Of a DNA stretch of 40,193 bases, positions 24,584 to 33,352 are shown in pieces (the first letter of the stretch is position 1; each line of letters starts with the position of its first letter). Under the pieces are notes generated by a model, which saw only the letters and a list, made by a program, of their open reading frames with translations, was not told where the DNA came from and did no database searches. The translations under genes and the position numbers were made by a program. The stretch is from NCBI GenBank assembly GCA_964346275.1, contig CAYFUR010000023.1, positions 1-40,193 of the forward strand, given 5' to 3'. This DNA is from CAYFUR01 sp964346275 (GTDB lineage: Bacteria > Sumerlaeota > Sumerlaeia > SLMS01).

Positions 24584-25159
24584 CATCAGGCCACGAATGC
24601 CGAGGATGCCCTCGCATATATCCAAAAACAACAAACGGATTTGATGATTGTGGACATCTCTCTTGGCGGAACGAACGGGATTGAGTTGGTCAAACAGGTG
24701 CGTTCGCTGAATCCCGGGATGCCCGTGCTGGTTTCTTCCATACACGACGAGAGCACCTACGCGGAGCGGGCGCTGCGCGCCGGGGCCAAGGGATTTATTA
24801 ACAAACAGGAATCGCCGGAAGTGTATGTGAAGGCGATTCGCCGCGTTCTGGATGGAAAAGTGCACGTGAGCGATGCGATGAATGAGCAGTTGCTCGAACG
24901 CGCGCTGGAGCCGGGGGATTACGCGAAAATGTCGCCGGCCGAGTTATTGACCGACCGCGAGTTGGAAGTTTTCGAGTTGATCGGAAGCGGGTTCACGACA
25001 CGGGAAACGTCGGAGAAGCTGCACCTCAGCGTGAAGACGATTGAAACGTACCGCGACAACATCAAGAGCAAGCTCAAGATTCCGAATAATCCCAAGCTGA
25101 TCCGCCGGGCTGTCCTCTGGGTCTCCGAGGAAAGCAGCGGGGCGGCCTCGAACGATTAA
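24584..25159 (+). CDS. NarL/FixJ-family response regulator (5' end lost in gap)
   Basis: 191 residues remain. The receiver domain starts inside its first helix (HQATNAEDALAYIQ); the phospho-acceptor is the Asp in DLMIVDISLGGTNGIEL (visible residue 24), followed by PVLVSSIHDE (Ser switch residue) and AGAKGFINKQE (conserved Lys). A linker leads to a LuxR-type helix-turn-helix, LLTDRELEVFELIGSGFTTRETSEKLHLSVKTIETYRDNI, so it binds DNA. It is surely the partner of the HisKA_3 kinase just upstream: these kinase and regulator types occur together. Targets are unknown. It converges on Enzyme I with 15 bases between the stops. Confidence 0.95.
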   Translation, partial: HQATNAEDALAYIQKQQTDLMIVDISLGGTNGIELVKQVRSLNPGMPVLVSSIHDESTYAERALRAGAKGFINKQESPEVYVKAIRRVLDGKVHVSDAMNEQLLERALEPGDYAKMSPAELLTDRELEVFELIGSGFTTRETSEKLHLSVKTIETYRDNIKSKLKIPNNPKLIRRAVLWVSEESSGAASND

Positions 25160-25174
25160 TCCTGCTCCATGGAA

Positions 25175-27001
25175 TCAGGCTTCCTTTTCCTCCGTTTCTT
25201 CCCGTTTTTGAAAGTTGATAAATTGATCGAGACGTTCGGCCACTTTTTCGGCGGTGCGGATTTCCAGGAGCTCGCAGGCGAGATGGCGAAGGTCCTCGGC
25301 CCGATAATTCCTGATCATGCGCTTCACGTAGGGAATTGATGCCGGGTTCATCGAGAGGCGGTTGAGGCCGAGTCCGAGAAGGACCAGGGCCAGCCGCGGA
25401 TCTCCCGCCATCTCTCCGCACACGGAAAGGGGCAGCCCGCTGACGCGGGAAACCTCGGCCACGTGTGCCAGCGACCGGAGAATGGCGGGGTGGAGGGGAT
25501 CGTAGTAATGGGCGATGCGGCGATCGCTCCGGTCGACCACCAGGGTGTATTGGATCAGGTCGTTTGTCCCGAGGGAGAAGAAATCGGCCTCGCCGACGAA
25601 AAGGTCGCAGATCCAGGCGGCGCTGGGGGTTTCAATCATGATGCCGATTTTCAGATCGGTGGGAAGGTCGGCGCCCTGTTCTTCAAGTTCGGAGAGTTCG
25701 CGGAGCAAGAAATCCTTGGCCTGTCGGAATTCCGAGAGGCCCGTGACCATGGGAAACATGATCTGGAGCGTGGAGCCCGCGGCGGCGCGCAGCATGGCGC
25801 GGAGCTGGGAGCCGAACATGTCGGGGCGGCGCATACAGAGGCGAAGGGCGCGGGGCCCCATGAGGGGATTCATCTGGTTGCACTCGGCTCCCGAGGGGAG
25901 TTTGTCTCCTCCGATATCGAGCGTGCGGAAGACGACGTTTTCTCCGCCGAAGGTGTCGATGGCGGCGCGGTAGACGCGAATCTGTTCCTCTTCTTCGGGC
26001 ATTTCGTCAGTATTGAGATAGAGGAATTCGGTGCGGAAGAGCCCGATGCCCTCGGCGCCCTGGGCCGCGGCTGTTTTGATCTCGGAGGGCAATTCGATAT
26101 TGGCCGCGAGTTCGACCTGTATCCCGTCGGTGGTGCGAGCGGGCAGGGAACGGAGTCCCCGGAGCGCTTCTTTTTCTTCGAGCCAGGCTTCGCGGCGTTG
26201 TTGATATTCCTGGAGTTGCGCGGCAGAGGGCCGAACGATGAGCCGGCCCGAGTTGCCATCCACGATGACGGGGTCGCCGTGGCGGACTTTGCCGCTGGCG
26301 CATTCCAAACCGACAACGGTGGGAAGGTCCACGGCCTTGGCCATGATGGCCGTGTGCGAGGTGCTGCTGCCTCGGTCGAGGGCGATCCCATTGATACGGT
26401 GGCGAAGGACATGAGCGGTCGCCGAAGGGGTCAGGTCGTGAGCGATGATCACGGCCCCGTCGGGCACGTAGCCGGTATCGTTGCCATTGAGATACATGAG
26501 GTTATTGATGACGCGGTGGCCGACGTCGAGCAGGTCGTGATGGCGCTCGTTGATGGAGGGACCATCGATGCTGCTCATGCGGAGAACGATGTCCTGGAGC
26601 ACACTGTGGAACACGCATTCGGCGTTTTTCCGTTCTGAACGGATGCCTTCGATGGTGGAATCGATGATCAGGGTATCGAAAAGCATCTGCTCGTGGGCAT
26701 CGAAAATCGCGGCCTGTTTCTCATCGATCATTTCCGCGACGCGATGGCGGAGTCCGCGGACTTCGCCGCGCGCCATGAGCAGGGCGTGGCGGAATCGTTC
26801 GACTTCTTCCTCGATCCGGTCGCTGGGGATGGCCACCGCCTCGGGAGTGGGACAGATGGACTGGTGGATGTGAGCCTTTCCAATGACAATCCCGGAAGAG
26901 GCCGGTATCCCCTCGAAAAGCAAGCCGCAACCGGCGCTCGTGGTTTCCAGCTTAAGGGGCTGTGTCGAAGAGAAAGCTTTTTCGGAGGGGAAAGTTGTCA
27001 T
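25175..27001 (-). CDS. ptsI: PTS Enzyme I (phosphoenolpyruvate--protein phosphotransferase)
   Basis: Takes phosphate from PEP and gives it to HPr, the first step of the phosphotransferase system. The 608-residue product is about 30 longer than usual because of an N-terminal extension (residues 1-29) before GIPASSGIVIGKAHI. The phospho-histidine is H216 in DRGSSTSHTAIMAKAVDLPTVVG. Then follow GIGLFRTEFLYLN, TLDIGGDKLP, MGPRALRLCMRRPDMF, IGIMIETPSAAW, FFSLGTNDLIQYTLVVDR and the catalytic Cys528 in SVCGEMAGDP. No GAF domain is present, so it is not the nitrogen-type PtsP. HPr and Enzyme II genes are not adjacent, so the sugar or regulatory target is elsewhere. ATG 27001 has only a weak Shine-Dalgarno. 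Confidence 0.96.
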   Translation of the reverse strand: MTTFPSEKAFSSTQPLKLETTSAGCGLLFEGIPASSGIVIGKAHIHQSICPTPEAVAIPSDRIEEEVERFRHALLMARGEVRGLRHRVAEMIDEKQAAIFDAHEQMLFDTLIIDSTIEGIRSERKNAECVFHSVLQDIVLRMSSIDGPSINERHHDLLDVGHRVINNLMYLNGNDTGYVPDGAVIIAHDLTPSATAHVLRHRINGIALDRGSSTSHTAIMAKAVDLPTVVGLECASGKVRHGDPVIVDGNSGRLIVRPSAAQLQEYQQRREAWLEEKEALRGLRSLPARTTDGIQVELAANIELPSEIKTAAAQGAEGIGLFRTEFLYLNTDEMPEEEEQIRVYRAAIDTFGGENVVFRTLDIGGDKLPSGAECNQMNPLMGPRALRLCMRRPDMFGSQLRAMLRAAAGSTLQIMFPMVTGLSEFRQAKDFLLRELSELEEQGADLPTDLKIGIMIETPSAAWICDLFVGEADFFSLGTNDLIQYTLVVDRSDRRIAHYYDPLHPAILRSLAHVAEVSRVSGLPLSVCGEMAGDPRLALVLLGLGLNRLSMNPASIPYVKRMIRNYRAEDLRHLACELLEIRTAEKVAERLDQFINFQKREETEEKEA

Positions 27002-27283
27002 CTCGGAGCGCTTTCACGGGCTGGTTTGTCTATACGGGGCTTACCTTATGACATCACTTCTAGCATATGTGTTTGGGCTTTTTCCAGCTAAATCTTTGCG
27101 GAAACAATCGGGAAAAATACCAGATTTGGAGCGCCGGCAAGAGGAGGGGGGAGCCCCCAGGGAGCCGCGCGGACAATAACTGAATTTAAAACTGGACAAC
27201 ACCCGGTTGCGGTTTTTGGCCATCCATGATGTCCTCCGCAAATCTGGAGCAAATCCTTGGAGAGCTTGGAGCACAACGCCCCG
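27002..27283. other. Divergent intergenic region between ptsI and the CBS gene
   Basis: 282 bases between two divergent starts. It includes an AT-rich patch (about 27035-27115) that probably carries the ptsI promoter and a G/C cluster near 27143-27160 (GGGGGG then CCCCC). I cannot place a -35/-10 pair with confidence, and no gene or RNA is evident. Confidence 0.45.
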
Positions 27284-27664
27284 ATGAAACGCCTCAAAGA
27301 CCTTTCGCCGAAGAGCATTGATTGTATTCCTTCGAACCTTCCGATACGCGAGGCCGTTAAAGCGATGCAGGCGCGTGGTGCTTCCGCCGTGGCCTTGTTG
27401 AACGGAGACACACCGTGCGGGGTTCTCACAGATGAAATCCTTGGTTTTCGTGTGTTTACGGGAGGGAAAAGCTGGGATGATAATCTTCTCTCGGAAATCC
27501 TCGATTCGAAACAGGTGGTGTTCTCGGAGGAGGATGCCGCGCGCCAGGTTTTGAAGCAGATGATCGAGACGCGGCAATCGCACATCCTTGTCCAGGGAAA
27601 AGATGGTACGCTTTTGGGGATGCTTCACCTCAACGACTTTATTGCAAAAGAAACCTCCGTGTGA
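27284..27664 (+). CDS. Two-CBS-domain protein
   Basis: A 126-residue protein made of one CBS pair (Bateman module). The first CBS has IDCIPSNLPIREAVKAMQARGASAVALLNGDTPCGVLTDEILGF and the second LLSEILDSKQVVFSEEDAARQVLKQMIETRQSHILVQGKDGTLLGMLHLNDFI. Such modules bind adenine nucleotides (AMP, ATP, SAM) and signal energy or ion state, often to a partner. With no other domain here, the partner is unknown. ATG 27284 is chosen (product starts MKRLKDLS), but a TTG at 27257 in the same frame has the better Shine-Dalgarno (GGAG, seven bases away), so a nine-residue longer form is possible. It lies upstream of the phosphoribosyltransferase after 158 bases. Confidence 0.85.
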   Translation: MKRLKDLSPKSIDCIPSNLPIREAVKAMQARGASAVALLNGDTPCGVLTDEILGFRVFTGGKSWDDNLLSEILDSKQVVFSEEDAARQVLKQMIETRQSHILVQGKDGTLLGMLHLNDFIAKETSV

Positions 27665-27822
27665 ATGCGCGCTTCACGGATTCTACACAGCCAATTCCCT
27701 TCAAGAAACGAGCCGGCCCGCGATCCAGAGATGCTCTGAGGGACGGACTGTTATTTGCTCGTTTAAGGGGTGGTCATACTTGAATTGAAACGGAAACCGT
27801 GATTCATCAGGGAGGTTCCAGC

Positions 27823-28491
27823 ATGACATTTTTTTCCGGTTCCCAATCGACGGAACGATTCGAAGACCGGGAAGAGGCCGGCCGCCTGATTGGCGGAATG
27901 CTCGAAAAGTATGGCGGCGAAGACGTGATCCTTCTTGGTCTTCCGCGCGGAGGCGTGCCCGTTGCCTATGCGGCGGCGAAGGTGATCGATGCGCCGATGG
28001 ATATTTTCCAGGTGAGGAAGCTGGGAACGCCGGGCCATGAAGAGCTGGCCATGGGAGCGATCGCCAGCGGGGGAGTGAAGGTGTTGAACGACGAAGTGCT
28101 GCGGTCGATCAACGTCTCGGACGAAGAGATTGAAAGCGTCGCCAGGAAGGAGCAGGAAGAGCTGGAGCGCCGTGATCAGAAATATCGCGGCGACCGTCCG
28201 ATGCCGAGAATCGAGGGGCGCACGGTGATTCTGGTGGACGATGGGCTGGCCACTGGTTCTTCCATGCGCGCCGTGGTCAAGGCCATCAAGACGCTGAACC
28301 CCGCGAAGATTGTTGTCGCCGTTCCCGTTGCCGCTCCCGAGGTTTGCGAGCAATTCACCCAGATCGTGGATGAGGTGATTTGCGTGCGGACGCCCACCCC
28401 GTTTCAGGCGGTTGGGCTGTGGTACGAGAATTTTGGCCAGACGACCGATGAGGAAGTGACGGAAATTCTGGGGAAGGCGCTGTCCTCATGA
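27823..28491 (+). CDS. Phosphoribosyltransferase-family protein
   Basis: A 222-residue protein of the type I phosphoribosyltransferase fold. ATG 27823 is supported by GGGAGG seven bases upstream. It begins RFEDREEAGRLIGGMLEKYGGEDVILLGLPRGGVPVAYAAAKVIDAP, then HEELAMGAIASGG, and the PRPP-binding loop is VILVDDGLATGSSMRAVVKAIK. Members of this group, often beside dienelactone-hydrolase or stress genes, use an uncertain substrate; the 'LPRGGVPVA' and 'DDGLATG' motifs define them. Substrate is therefore open, and it should not be called a hypoxanthine or adenine enzyme. It ends convergently inside the methyltransferase's last codons (six-base overlap). Confidence 0.9.
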   Translation: MTFFSGSQSTERFEDREEAGRLIGGMLEKYGGEDVILLGLPRGGVPVAYAAAKVIDAPMDIFQVRKLGTPGHEELAMGAIASGGVKVLNDEVLRSINVSDEEIESVARKEQEELERRDQKYRGDRPMPRIEGRTVILVDDGLATGSSMRAVVKAIKTLNPAKIVVAVPVAAPEVCEQFTQIVDEVICVRTPTPFQAVGLWYENFGQTTDEEVTEILGKALSS

Positions 28492-29862
28492 GGATTCCCG
28501 GAGTGTTGCCTCGTAGCGCCGCCCGAGAACATCAAAGGCGATTGCGGTGAGTGAGTCTTGGCTATACGGCAGTTCCGGGCTCAGAAGCGGGAGCCCTGGA
28601 TGATCGCGGCTGCGGACAGCTTGCCAGGCGGGGGAAAATCCATCCGGCCCGCGGATTCCCACAGCCCAAAAGTCGATTGCGCCGATCTCTCCGAATTGGG
28701 CCAGCCGGTCCGGGCCGCCGCCGGGGAGGGGAAGAGTGTTCGCCGCTAGAAGCTCGATTCTCGTTCCGTGCCGCGAGGCGTGGGAGCGTGTTGCCATGGT
28801 CCCTGGAGAGTAATCATCATTTGTATAGACAGAGAAGTTGGACGAATTATCATATTGCGGGCCCAGCGAGACCAGGCGTTTGCGAGCGAGATGGACGGCG
28901 AGCGGTTCCCGGTCCGCGACGATAAAGTGGCGGCCCAAGCTGGCAGCGGCGGCGGCTGTGGTGCCGCAGCCGGCGAAGAAATCACCGACAAGGCTGCCCG
29001 GCTCGGTGGTGCTCAGGATAATGCGCTCGAGGAGGCGCCACGGCTTTTCCGTGGCGTAGCCCGTGCGATAAACGCCATCGATGGGAAAGCGCGCGGCAAC
29101 GGGGATTTGCCACCAGTCTTCGGGGATCTTGCCGTTTTTGAGTTCATAATCCTTCGCGATAAAGCCCGATCCCCGGAGGCCTTTTCCAAAATTGACTGCT
29201 GTTTTGGGATGATGGGTCTGGCGGATGGCATCGGGAAAGAACCGGCAGCGATTGGGATCCCTGGCGTACCAGAGAATTGTATCATGCTTTCGATTAAACC
29301 GGCCCATGCGCGGCGAGCCGGGCCCGGTATAGCACCAGGCGATTTCGTTGCGCAAGCCGCCGGGAAATATCTCGTCGAGCAGAAGGCGAAGGTACGGCTG
29401 GGCGCGCCAGTCGCAATGGACGAAGAGGCTGCCGGTGGGCGAGAGAAGCTCGCGGGCGAGCAAAAGGCGCTCCGCCATCATCTGTATATATGCCGGAAGT
29501 CCGCCCTCGAGGCGGTCGGGATAGGCGGGAACTTCGAGCAGGCGGCGCGTTTCCGTTTCGCTCCAGACGGGTAACTTGACCGAGAAGGTGGAGCCGGTGG
29601 CAAAGGGCGGGTCGAGATAGATCATATCGAACCGGCCGGAGAATTCGGGGAGGAGGGCAATCATAGCATCGAGATTCTCGCCGAGGTAGATCCGATTTTG
29701 CGGTGTGCCGCCGTATTGCTCGGACGAGAGGAACCTGGTCTTTTGAGTCAGCGCGGCAAGCCATCCGCTCGGGTCGAGAAGGCACTTTAATTCGCTGGAT
29801 GCCCAGCGGGCCAGGGCGAGGGGGGTCCGTGGTTGATCTGTATGAGAGTTGGCGTCGTTCAT
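28486..29862 (-). CDS. DNA methyltransferase (beta-class, orphan)
   Basis: 458 residues from ATG 29862. The catalytic motif IV is DMIYLDPPFATGSTF (Asp84-Pro-Pro-Phe87) and lies before the SAM-binding motif I, DFFAGCGTTAAAAA (294-307); this order defines beta-class amino methyltransferases (N6-adenine or N4-cytosine), as in type III Mod subunits. Between them are a helical GGLPAYIQMMAERLLLARELLS block, SLFVHCDW, the segment NEIAWCYTGPGSPRMGRFNRKHDTILWYARD, and the target-recognition part; the typical TEKPWRLLERIILSTTEPG precedes motif I. A C-terminal ~120-residue region (from ~340) is less conserved, ending with DVLGRRYEATL. No restriction enzyme or Res subunit flanks it. It probably methylates DNA as an orphan enzyme. 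Confidence 0.9.
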   Translation of the reverse strand: MNDANSHTDQPRTPLALARWASSELKCLLDPSGWLAALTQKTRFLSSEQYGGTPQNRIYLGENLDAMIALLPEFSGRFDMIYLDPPFATGSTFSVKLPVWSETETRRLLEVPAYPDRLEGGLPAYIQMMAERLLLARELLSPTGSLFVHCDWRAQPYLRLLLDEIFPGGLRNEIAWCYTGPGSPRMGRFNRKHDTILWYARDPNRCRFFPDAIRQTHHPKTAVNFGKGLRGSGFIAKDYELKNGKIPEDWWQIPVAARFPIDGVYRTGYATEKPWRLLERIILSTTEPGSLVGDFFAGCGTTAAAAASLGRHFIVADREPLAVHLARKRLVSLGPQYDNSSNFSVYTNDDYSPGTMATRSHASRHGTRIELLAANTLPLPGGGPDRLAQFGEIGAIDFWAVGIRGPDGFSPAWQAVRSRDHPGLPLLSPELPYSQDSLTAIAFDVLGRRYEATLRESS

Positions 29863-29993
29863 GGGCTTTCGCAACAGTTTCGCTTTGATTCATTTCCGAT
29901 CATCAGGGGCACAAGACCAAGACAAAATTCTGAGAGGGGCATAAACAACATTTCCTGGGGCAAGCGGTATGGTGTTTGCCGCTCATTTTGACG

Positions 29994-30012
29994 AGGCGGT
30001 TTCTGCCCGCCT
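29994..30012. repeat. Small hairpin upstream of the transketolase gene
   Basis: AGGCGG (29994-29999) and CCGCCT (30007-30012) form a perfect 6-bp stem around a 7-base loop, 28 bases before the transketolase start codon and just ahead of its Shine-Dalgarno. A 178-base gap (29863-30040) separates the divergent methyltransferase start; its left half is AT-rich and probably holds both promoters. Function of the hairpin is not known. Confidence 0.3.
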
Positions 30013-30040
30013 GCGCACAGAATTTCTGGGAGGTTCCCCG

Positions 30041-31903
30041 ATGGCGACGGATTATCTGCAAACCCTTCAGGACAAAGCGAATCAGATTCGGATCCATTCG
30101 ATCCGTTCGACAAGCGAGGCGGGGTCTGGCCACGTCACGTCGAGTTGCTCGATGGCGGAAATCACGTCCGTTCTGTTCTTCGACATCATGCGCTATGACC
30201 CAAAGAATCCACAAAATCCCAATAACGATCGATTTGTTTTGTCGAAGGGCCATGCTTCGCCAGGGTATTATGCGGCGTGGGCCGAGGCCGGTCTTTTTCC
30301 GCGTGAGGATTTGATGAAGCTGCGGCAAATCGATAGCGACCTGGAAGGGCATCCGACTCCGCGCCTGGATTTCGCGGACGCAGCCACTGGTTCATTAGGC
30401 CAGGGTCTTTCCGTTGGATGCGGAATTGCCTATGCCGGAAAGTATCTGGAAGAGGGTAAATACCGTGTCTACGTGATGATTGGCGACGGAGAAGCCGCCG
30501 AGGGAGCCATCTGGGAGGCGATCGATTTCGCAAGCCATTACCAGTTGAATAACCTGGTTGCTGTTTTTGATGTGAACCGCCTTGGCCAGAGCGAGCCGAC
30601 GAAGTTTGGGCACGATCTGGATGTTTACCGGCGGAGGCTGGAGGCCTTCGGGTGGGACGCCGTCGTGGTCGACGGCCACGATGTGAAAGCCTTGAAGATT
30701 GCTTTTGAAAAAGCGGCGGAATCAGACAGCCGTCCAACGGCAATTGTGGCGCAAACAATTAAGGGCAAGGGCATTCCCGAGGTGGAGGACAAAGAGGGGT
30801 TCCACGGGAAGCCGCTGGAGGAAGGAGTTGATGAAGCTGTCGAGCGTCTGAAAAAGCAGATTGTCAATACCAGCCCGGTCGAAATTCATCCGCCCGAGGG
30901 AAACGTCGCGCGCAAGCCGGCGATCGGGCGTATTTCGATTCCCAGGCCGGCGTATAGCCAGGACGATAAGGAAGCAACGCGTACGGCTTTCGGAACCGCT
31001 CTGAGCAAGCTGGGCGAGGCGGATGAGCGAATCGTTTCCCTGGACGGGGACGTGAAGGGTTCGACCCGTTCGAAAAAGTTCCTGCAGAATGACTCCCTGG
31101 ATGCTCACCGTTTCATCGAATGCTTTATCGCGGAACAAAACATGGTGGGCGCTGCGCTGGGCCTTTCCGCGCGGGGATATATTCCCTTTGTTGCCACGTT
31201 TGGGGCTTTTCTTTCGCGCGCCTCCGATCAAATCCGCATGGCTGGGATCTCCCAGGCGAACATCAAGTTTTCTGGCTCCCATGCGGGGATTTCCATTGGA
31301 GAAGATGGCCCGTCGCAGATGGCGCTGGAGGATTTGGCGTTGTTCCGCGCGATCCCGGGAAGCACGGTCTTCTATCCCTCCGATGCCGTGAGCGCGGAGC
31401 GCGCGGTGGAGCTTTGCGCCGGAGATCGGGGAATTGCGTATATACGAACGACGCGCCCCAAAACTCCGATTCTCTATGGAAACGAAGAAGACTTTGAAAT
31501 CGGCCGCGCGAAGGTGGTCCGTTCGACACCCCAGGACCAGGCGCTCGTCGTTGCCGCGGGCGTGACGTTGTTCGAGGCGCTGGCGGCAGCGGAAGCCCTG
31601 GCAGGGCAGGGCCTTTCCATCCGCGTGATTGATCCCTTTACGATTAAGCCAATCGACCGCGAAGCGCTGGCCCGCAACGCCCAGGAAACAGGCGGCACGG
31701 TGATCACCGTTGAGGATCATTATCCGGAGGGCGGGATCGGCGATGCCGTGGCCGAAGCGATTGGGAATGAGGCGGATGTCCGGCTTCACAGGATGGCGGT
31801 GAATGGACTGCCGCGCAGCGGCGATCCGGACGCGTTGTTCGAGCGTTACGGAATCAGCTCGCGGCACATCATCGAAAAAGTAAAAAGCGTGATCGGGGAG
31901 TGA
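30041..31903 (+). CDS. tkt: Transketolase (single-chain, animal-like type)
   Basis: Moves two-carbon units between sugar phosphates in the pentose-phosphate pathway, with thiamine diphosphate. The 620-residue product starts at ATG 30041 (GGAGG eight bases upstream); the frame is open further up without family similarity. Visible: SEAGSGHVTSSCSMAEITSVLFF, FVLSKGHASPGYYAAW, LEGHPTPRLDFADAATGSLGQGLSVG, the ThDP motif GDGEAAEGAIWEAIDFA starting at 148, FDVNRLGQSE, the catalytic Glu365 in FIECFIAEQNMVGAALGLS, and GISIGEDGPSQMALEDLALFR. Many stretches (NRLGQSEPT, VVVDGHDVKAL, KGKGIPEVEDKEGFHGKPL) are closer to the ~620-residue animal transketolases than to the ~660-residue E. coli type. A DUF72 gene begins 5 bases after the stop. 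Confidence 0.96.
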   Translation: MATDYLQTLQDKANQIRIHSIRSTSEAGSGHVTSSCSMAEITSVLFFDIMRYDPKNPQNPNNDRFVLSKGHASPGYYAAWAEAGLFPREDLMKLRQIDSDLEGHPTPRLDFADAATGSLGQGLSVGCGIAYAGKYLEEGKYRVYVMIGDGEAAEGAIWEAIDFASHYQLNNLVAVFDVNRLGQSEPTKFGHDLDVYRRRLEAFGWDAVVVDGHDVKALKIAFEKAAESDSRPTAIVAQTIKGKGIPEVEDKEGFHGKPLEEGVDEAVERLKKQIVNTSPVEIHPPEGNVARKPAIGRISIPRPAYSQDDKEATRTAFGTALSKLGEADERIVSLDGDVKGSTRSKKFLQNDSLDAHRFIECFIAEQNMVGAALGLSARGYIPFVATFGAFLSRASDQIRMAGISQANIKFSGSHAGISIGEDGPSQMALEDLALFRAIPGSTVFYPSDAVSAERAVELCAGDRGIAYIRTTRPKTPILYGNEEDFEIGRAKVVRSTPQDQALVVAAGVTLFEALAAAEALAGQGLSIRVIDPFTIKPIDREALARNAQETGGTVITVEDHYPEGGIGDAVAEAIGNEADVRLHRMAVNGLPRSGDPDALFERYGISSRHIIEKVKSVIGE

Positions 31904-31908
31904 ACGAA

Positions 31909-32582
31909 ATGGCCCAAGGGAGACTGCAAATTGGAACATCCGGTTGGCAATATAGCCACTGGAAAGGGTCTTTCTACCCTGAAAAGATCAATAACGATGA
32001 GATGCTGGAGTTCTATGCTCGCCATTTTGATACTGTGGAGATCAACAATTCATTTTACCAGCTTCCGAGTGAAAAGACGCTGGACGAATGGCGCGATGAA
32101 TCTCCGAAAGGCTTTGAGTTTGCAGTCAAGGCGAGCCGCTATATCACGCACATGAAGAAACTGAAAGACCCGGAGGAGGGAGCGGGCAATTTTCTCGACC
32201 GCGTGACGAGGCTGAAGAAAAAGATGGGGCCGATTCTCTTTCAGTTGCCTCCCAAGTGGAAAAAGAATCCGGAGCGCCTGGAGGAATTCTTGAAAGCCTT
32301 GCCCGGGAGGTATCGCTATGCGTTTGAGTTTCGCGACCCCTCCTGGTTTGATGAAGAGATATACGAATCATTGCGGAGGAATAATGCGGCTTTCTGCATT
32401 TATCATCTTTCCGGAGAACAATCGCCGAAAGAGGTGACGGCGGACTTTATTTACGTGAGGCTGCACGGGCCGGGGGAGGCCTACGAGGGGGAATATGGCA
32501 AGAAGGGGCTTTCCGGCTGGGCCGGAGCGATCAGGGCATGGCGCGGTGAAGGGAAGGACGTCTACGTCTTCTTTGATAATGA
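31909..32582 (+). CDS. DUF72 / YecE-family protein (3' end lost in gap)
   Basis: About 224 residues of a TIM-barrel-like DUF72 protein. ATG 31909 is favoured: GGGGAG lies eight bases upstream; a GTG at 31900 overlaps the transketolase stop. Family marks in order: LQIGTSGWQYSHWKGSFYPE, YARHFDTVEINNSFYQLPSEKT, GFEFAVKASRYITHMKKLKD, GPILFQLPPKW, YRYAFEFRDPSWFDEEIYESL, YVRLHGPGEAYEGEYGKKGL, and VYVFFDN, which is the near-terminal motif of the family. Only about 20 residues are missing. The biochemical role of DUF72 is unknown; the barrel resembles sugar-phosphate or endonuclease IV-like enzymes. It converges, through the gap, on the LigD polymerase gene. Confidence 0.92.
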
Positions 32583-32682
32583 NNNNNNNNNNNNNNNNNN
32601 NNNNNNNNNNNNNNNNNNNNNNNNNNNNNNNNNNNNNNNNNNNNNNNNNNNNNNNNNNNNNNNNNNNNNNNNNNNNNNNNNN
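32583..32682. other. Assembly gap of 100 N
   Basis: A 100-base placeholder that cuts the last ~20 residues of the DUF72 protein and roughly the last quarter of the LigD polymerase, together more than 250 bases. The true gap is therefore longer than drawn and could hide a further gene, such as a DNA ligase domain. Confidence 0.97.
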
Positions 32683-33329
32683 CGTCCTTTGCGTTTGTTC
32701 TTTCTGATCTCGAGCGTATAGTCATCGTTTTTCTGGCTGGCAAGATGGTCCGCGACGTCGCGGGCAAAGCTCCTGACCGTGTCGAAATTGGAATCACGCC
32801 GGATCGGGACGGTGACATGAAGACCGGAGGATCCAGTGGTGGAAACAAAAGGGCTGAGGCCGAGTTCCTCCATAATGACCCGTATATCCAAGGCGGCCTG
32901 GCGAACGAGAGAGAATTCGCCGTGGGGTGGATCGAGGTCGTATATCATCCTGTCAGGAGAATGCAGCTTGTCTTTTCTGCTTTGCCAAATATGGAAAGTG
33001 AGGACGCCCTGGTCGGCGAGATAGACCAGATCGGCTGTCTTGCTTGCGAGAGCATGAGTGACTCGGCCCCCTTCTTTTTCAACGGTCACCTCTTTAATCC
33101 AGCCGGGGAAGTAGTCGGGGCGATCCTGCTGAATGAAGCCCTTTCGGCGGATGCCATCGGGACAGCGTTCGAGGTTCAGCGGCCGATCCTTGACAAGGGG
33201 GAGGATGTATTCGGCGATTTGCTCGTAATAGTCGATCACATCTCCCTTTGTCAGGCCACTTTCGGGAAAGAAGGTTTTGTCCTCGTTGCTGATTTGGACG
33301 GAATGTCTTCCATAGCGGCGCGTGGACAT
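32683..33329 (-). CDS. LigD-type DNA polymerase/primase domain protein (3' end lost in gap)
   Basis: About 215 residues of the archaeo-eukaryotic primase-like polymerase used in bacterial non-homologous end joining to fill or extend broken ends, often with ribonucleotides. It begins SVQISNEDKTFFPESGLTKGDVIDYYEQIAEYILPLVKDRPL, then RCPDGIRRKGFIQQDRP, HIWQSRKDKLHSPDRMIYDLDPPHG with the metal-binding Asp pair in DLDPP, and TTGSSGLHVTVPI, and continues into the gap (family members run about 290-300). It is a free-standing gene here, 23 bases after the phosphoesterase gene, rather than a domain of one large LigD. ATG 33329 fits the family start. Ku and the ATP-dependent ligase are not visible. Confidence 0.93.
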
Positions 33330-33352
33330 TTTTCAGGTCGCTTTCTCGCGGG

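Noticed and set aside
23120..25159. A 679-residue hybrid sensor kinase-response regulator
   Set aside because: The frame passes through two runs of 100 N; the join is of unknown length, and the missing parts need more than 100 bases.
25463..26638. 391-codon plus-strand frame opposite ptsI
   Set aside because: Gly/Ala/Glu-rich antisense shadow; Enzyme I motifs on the minus strand are complete.
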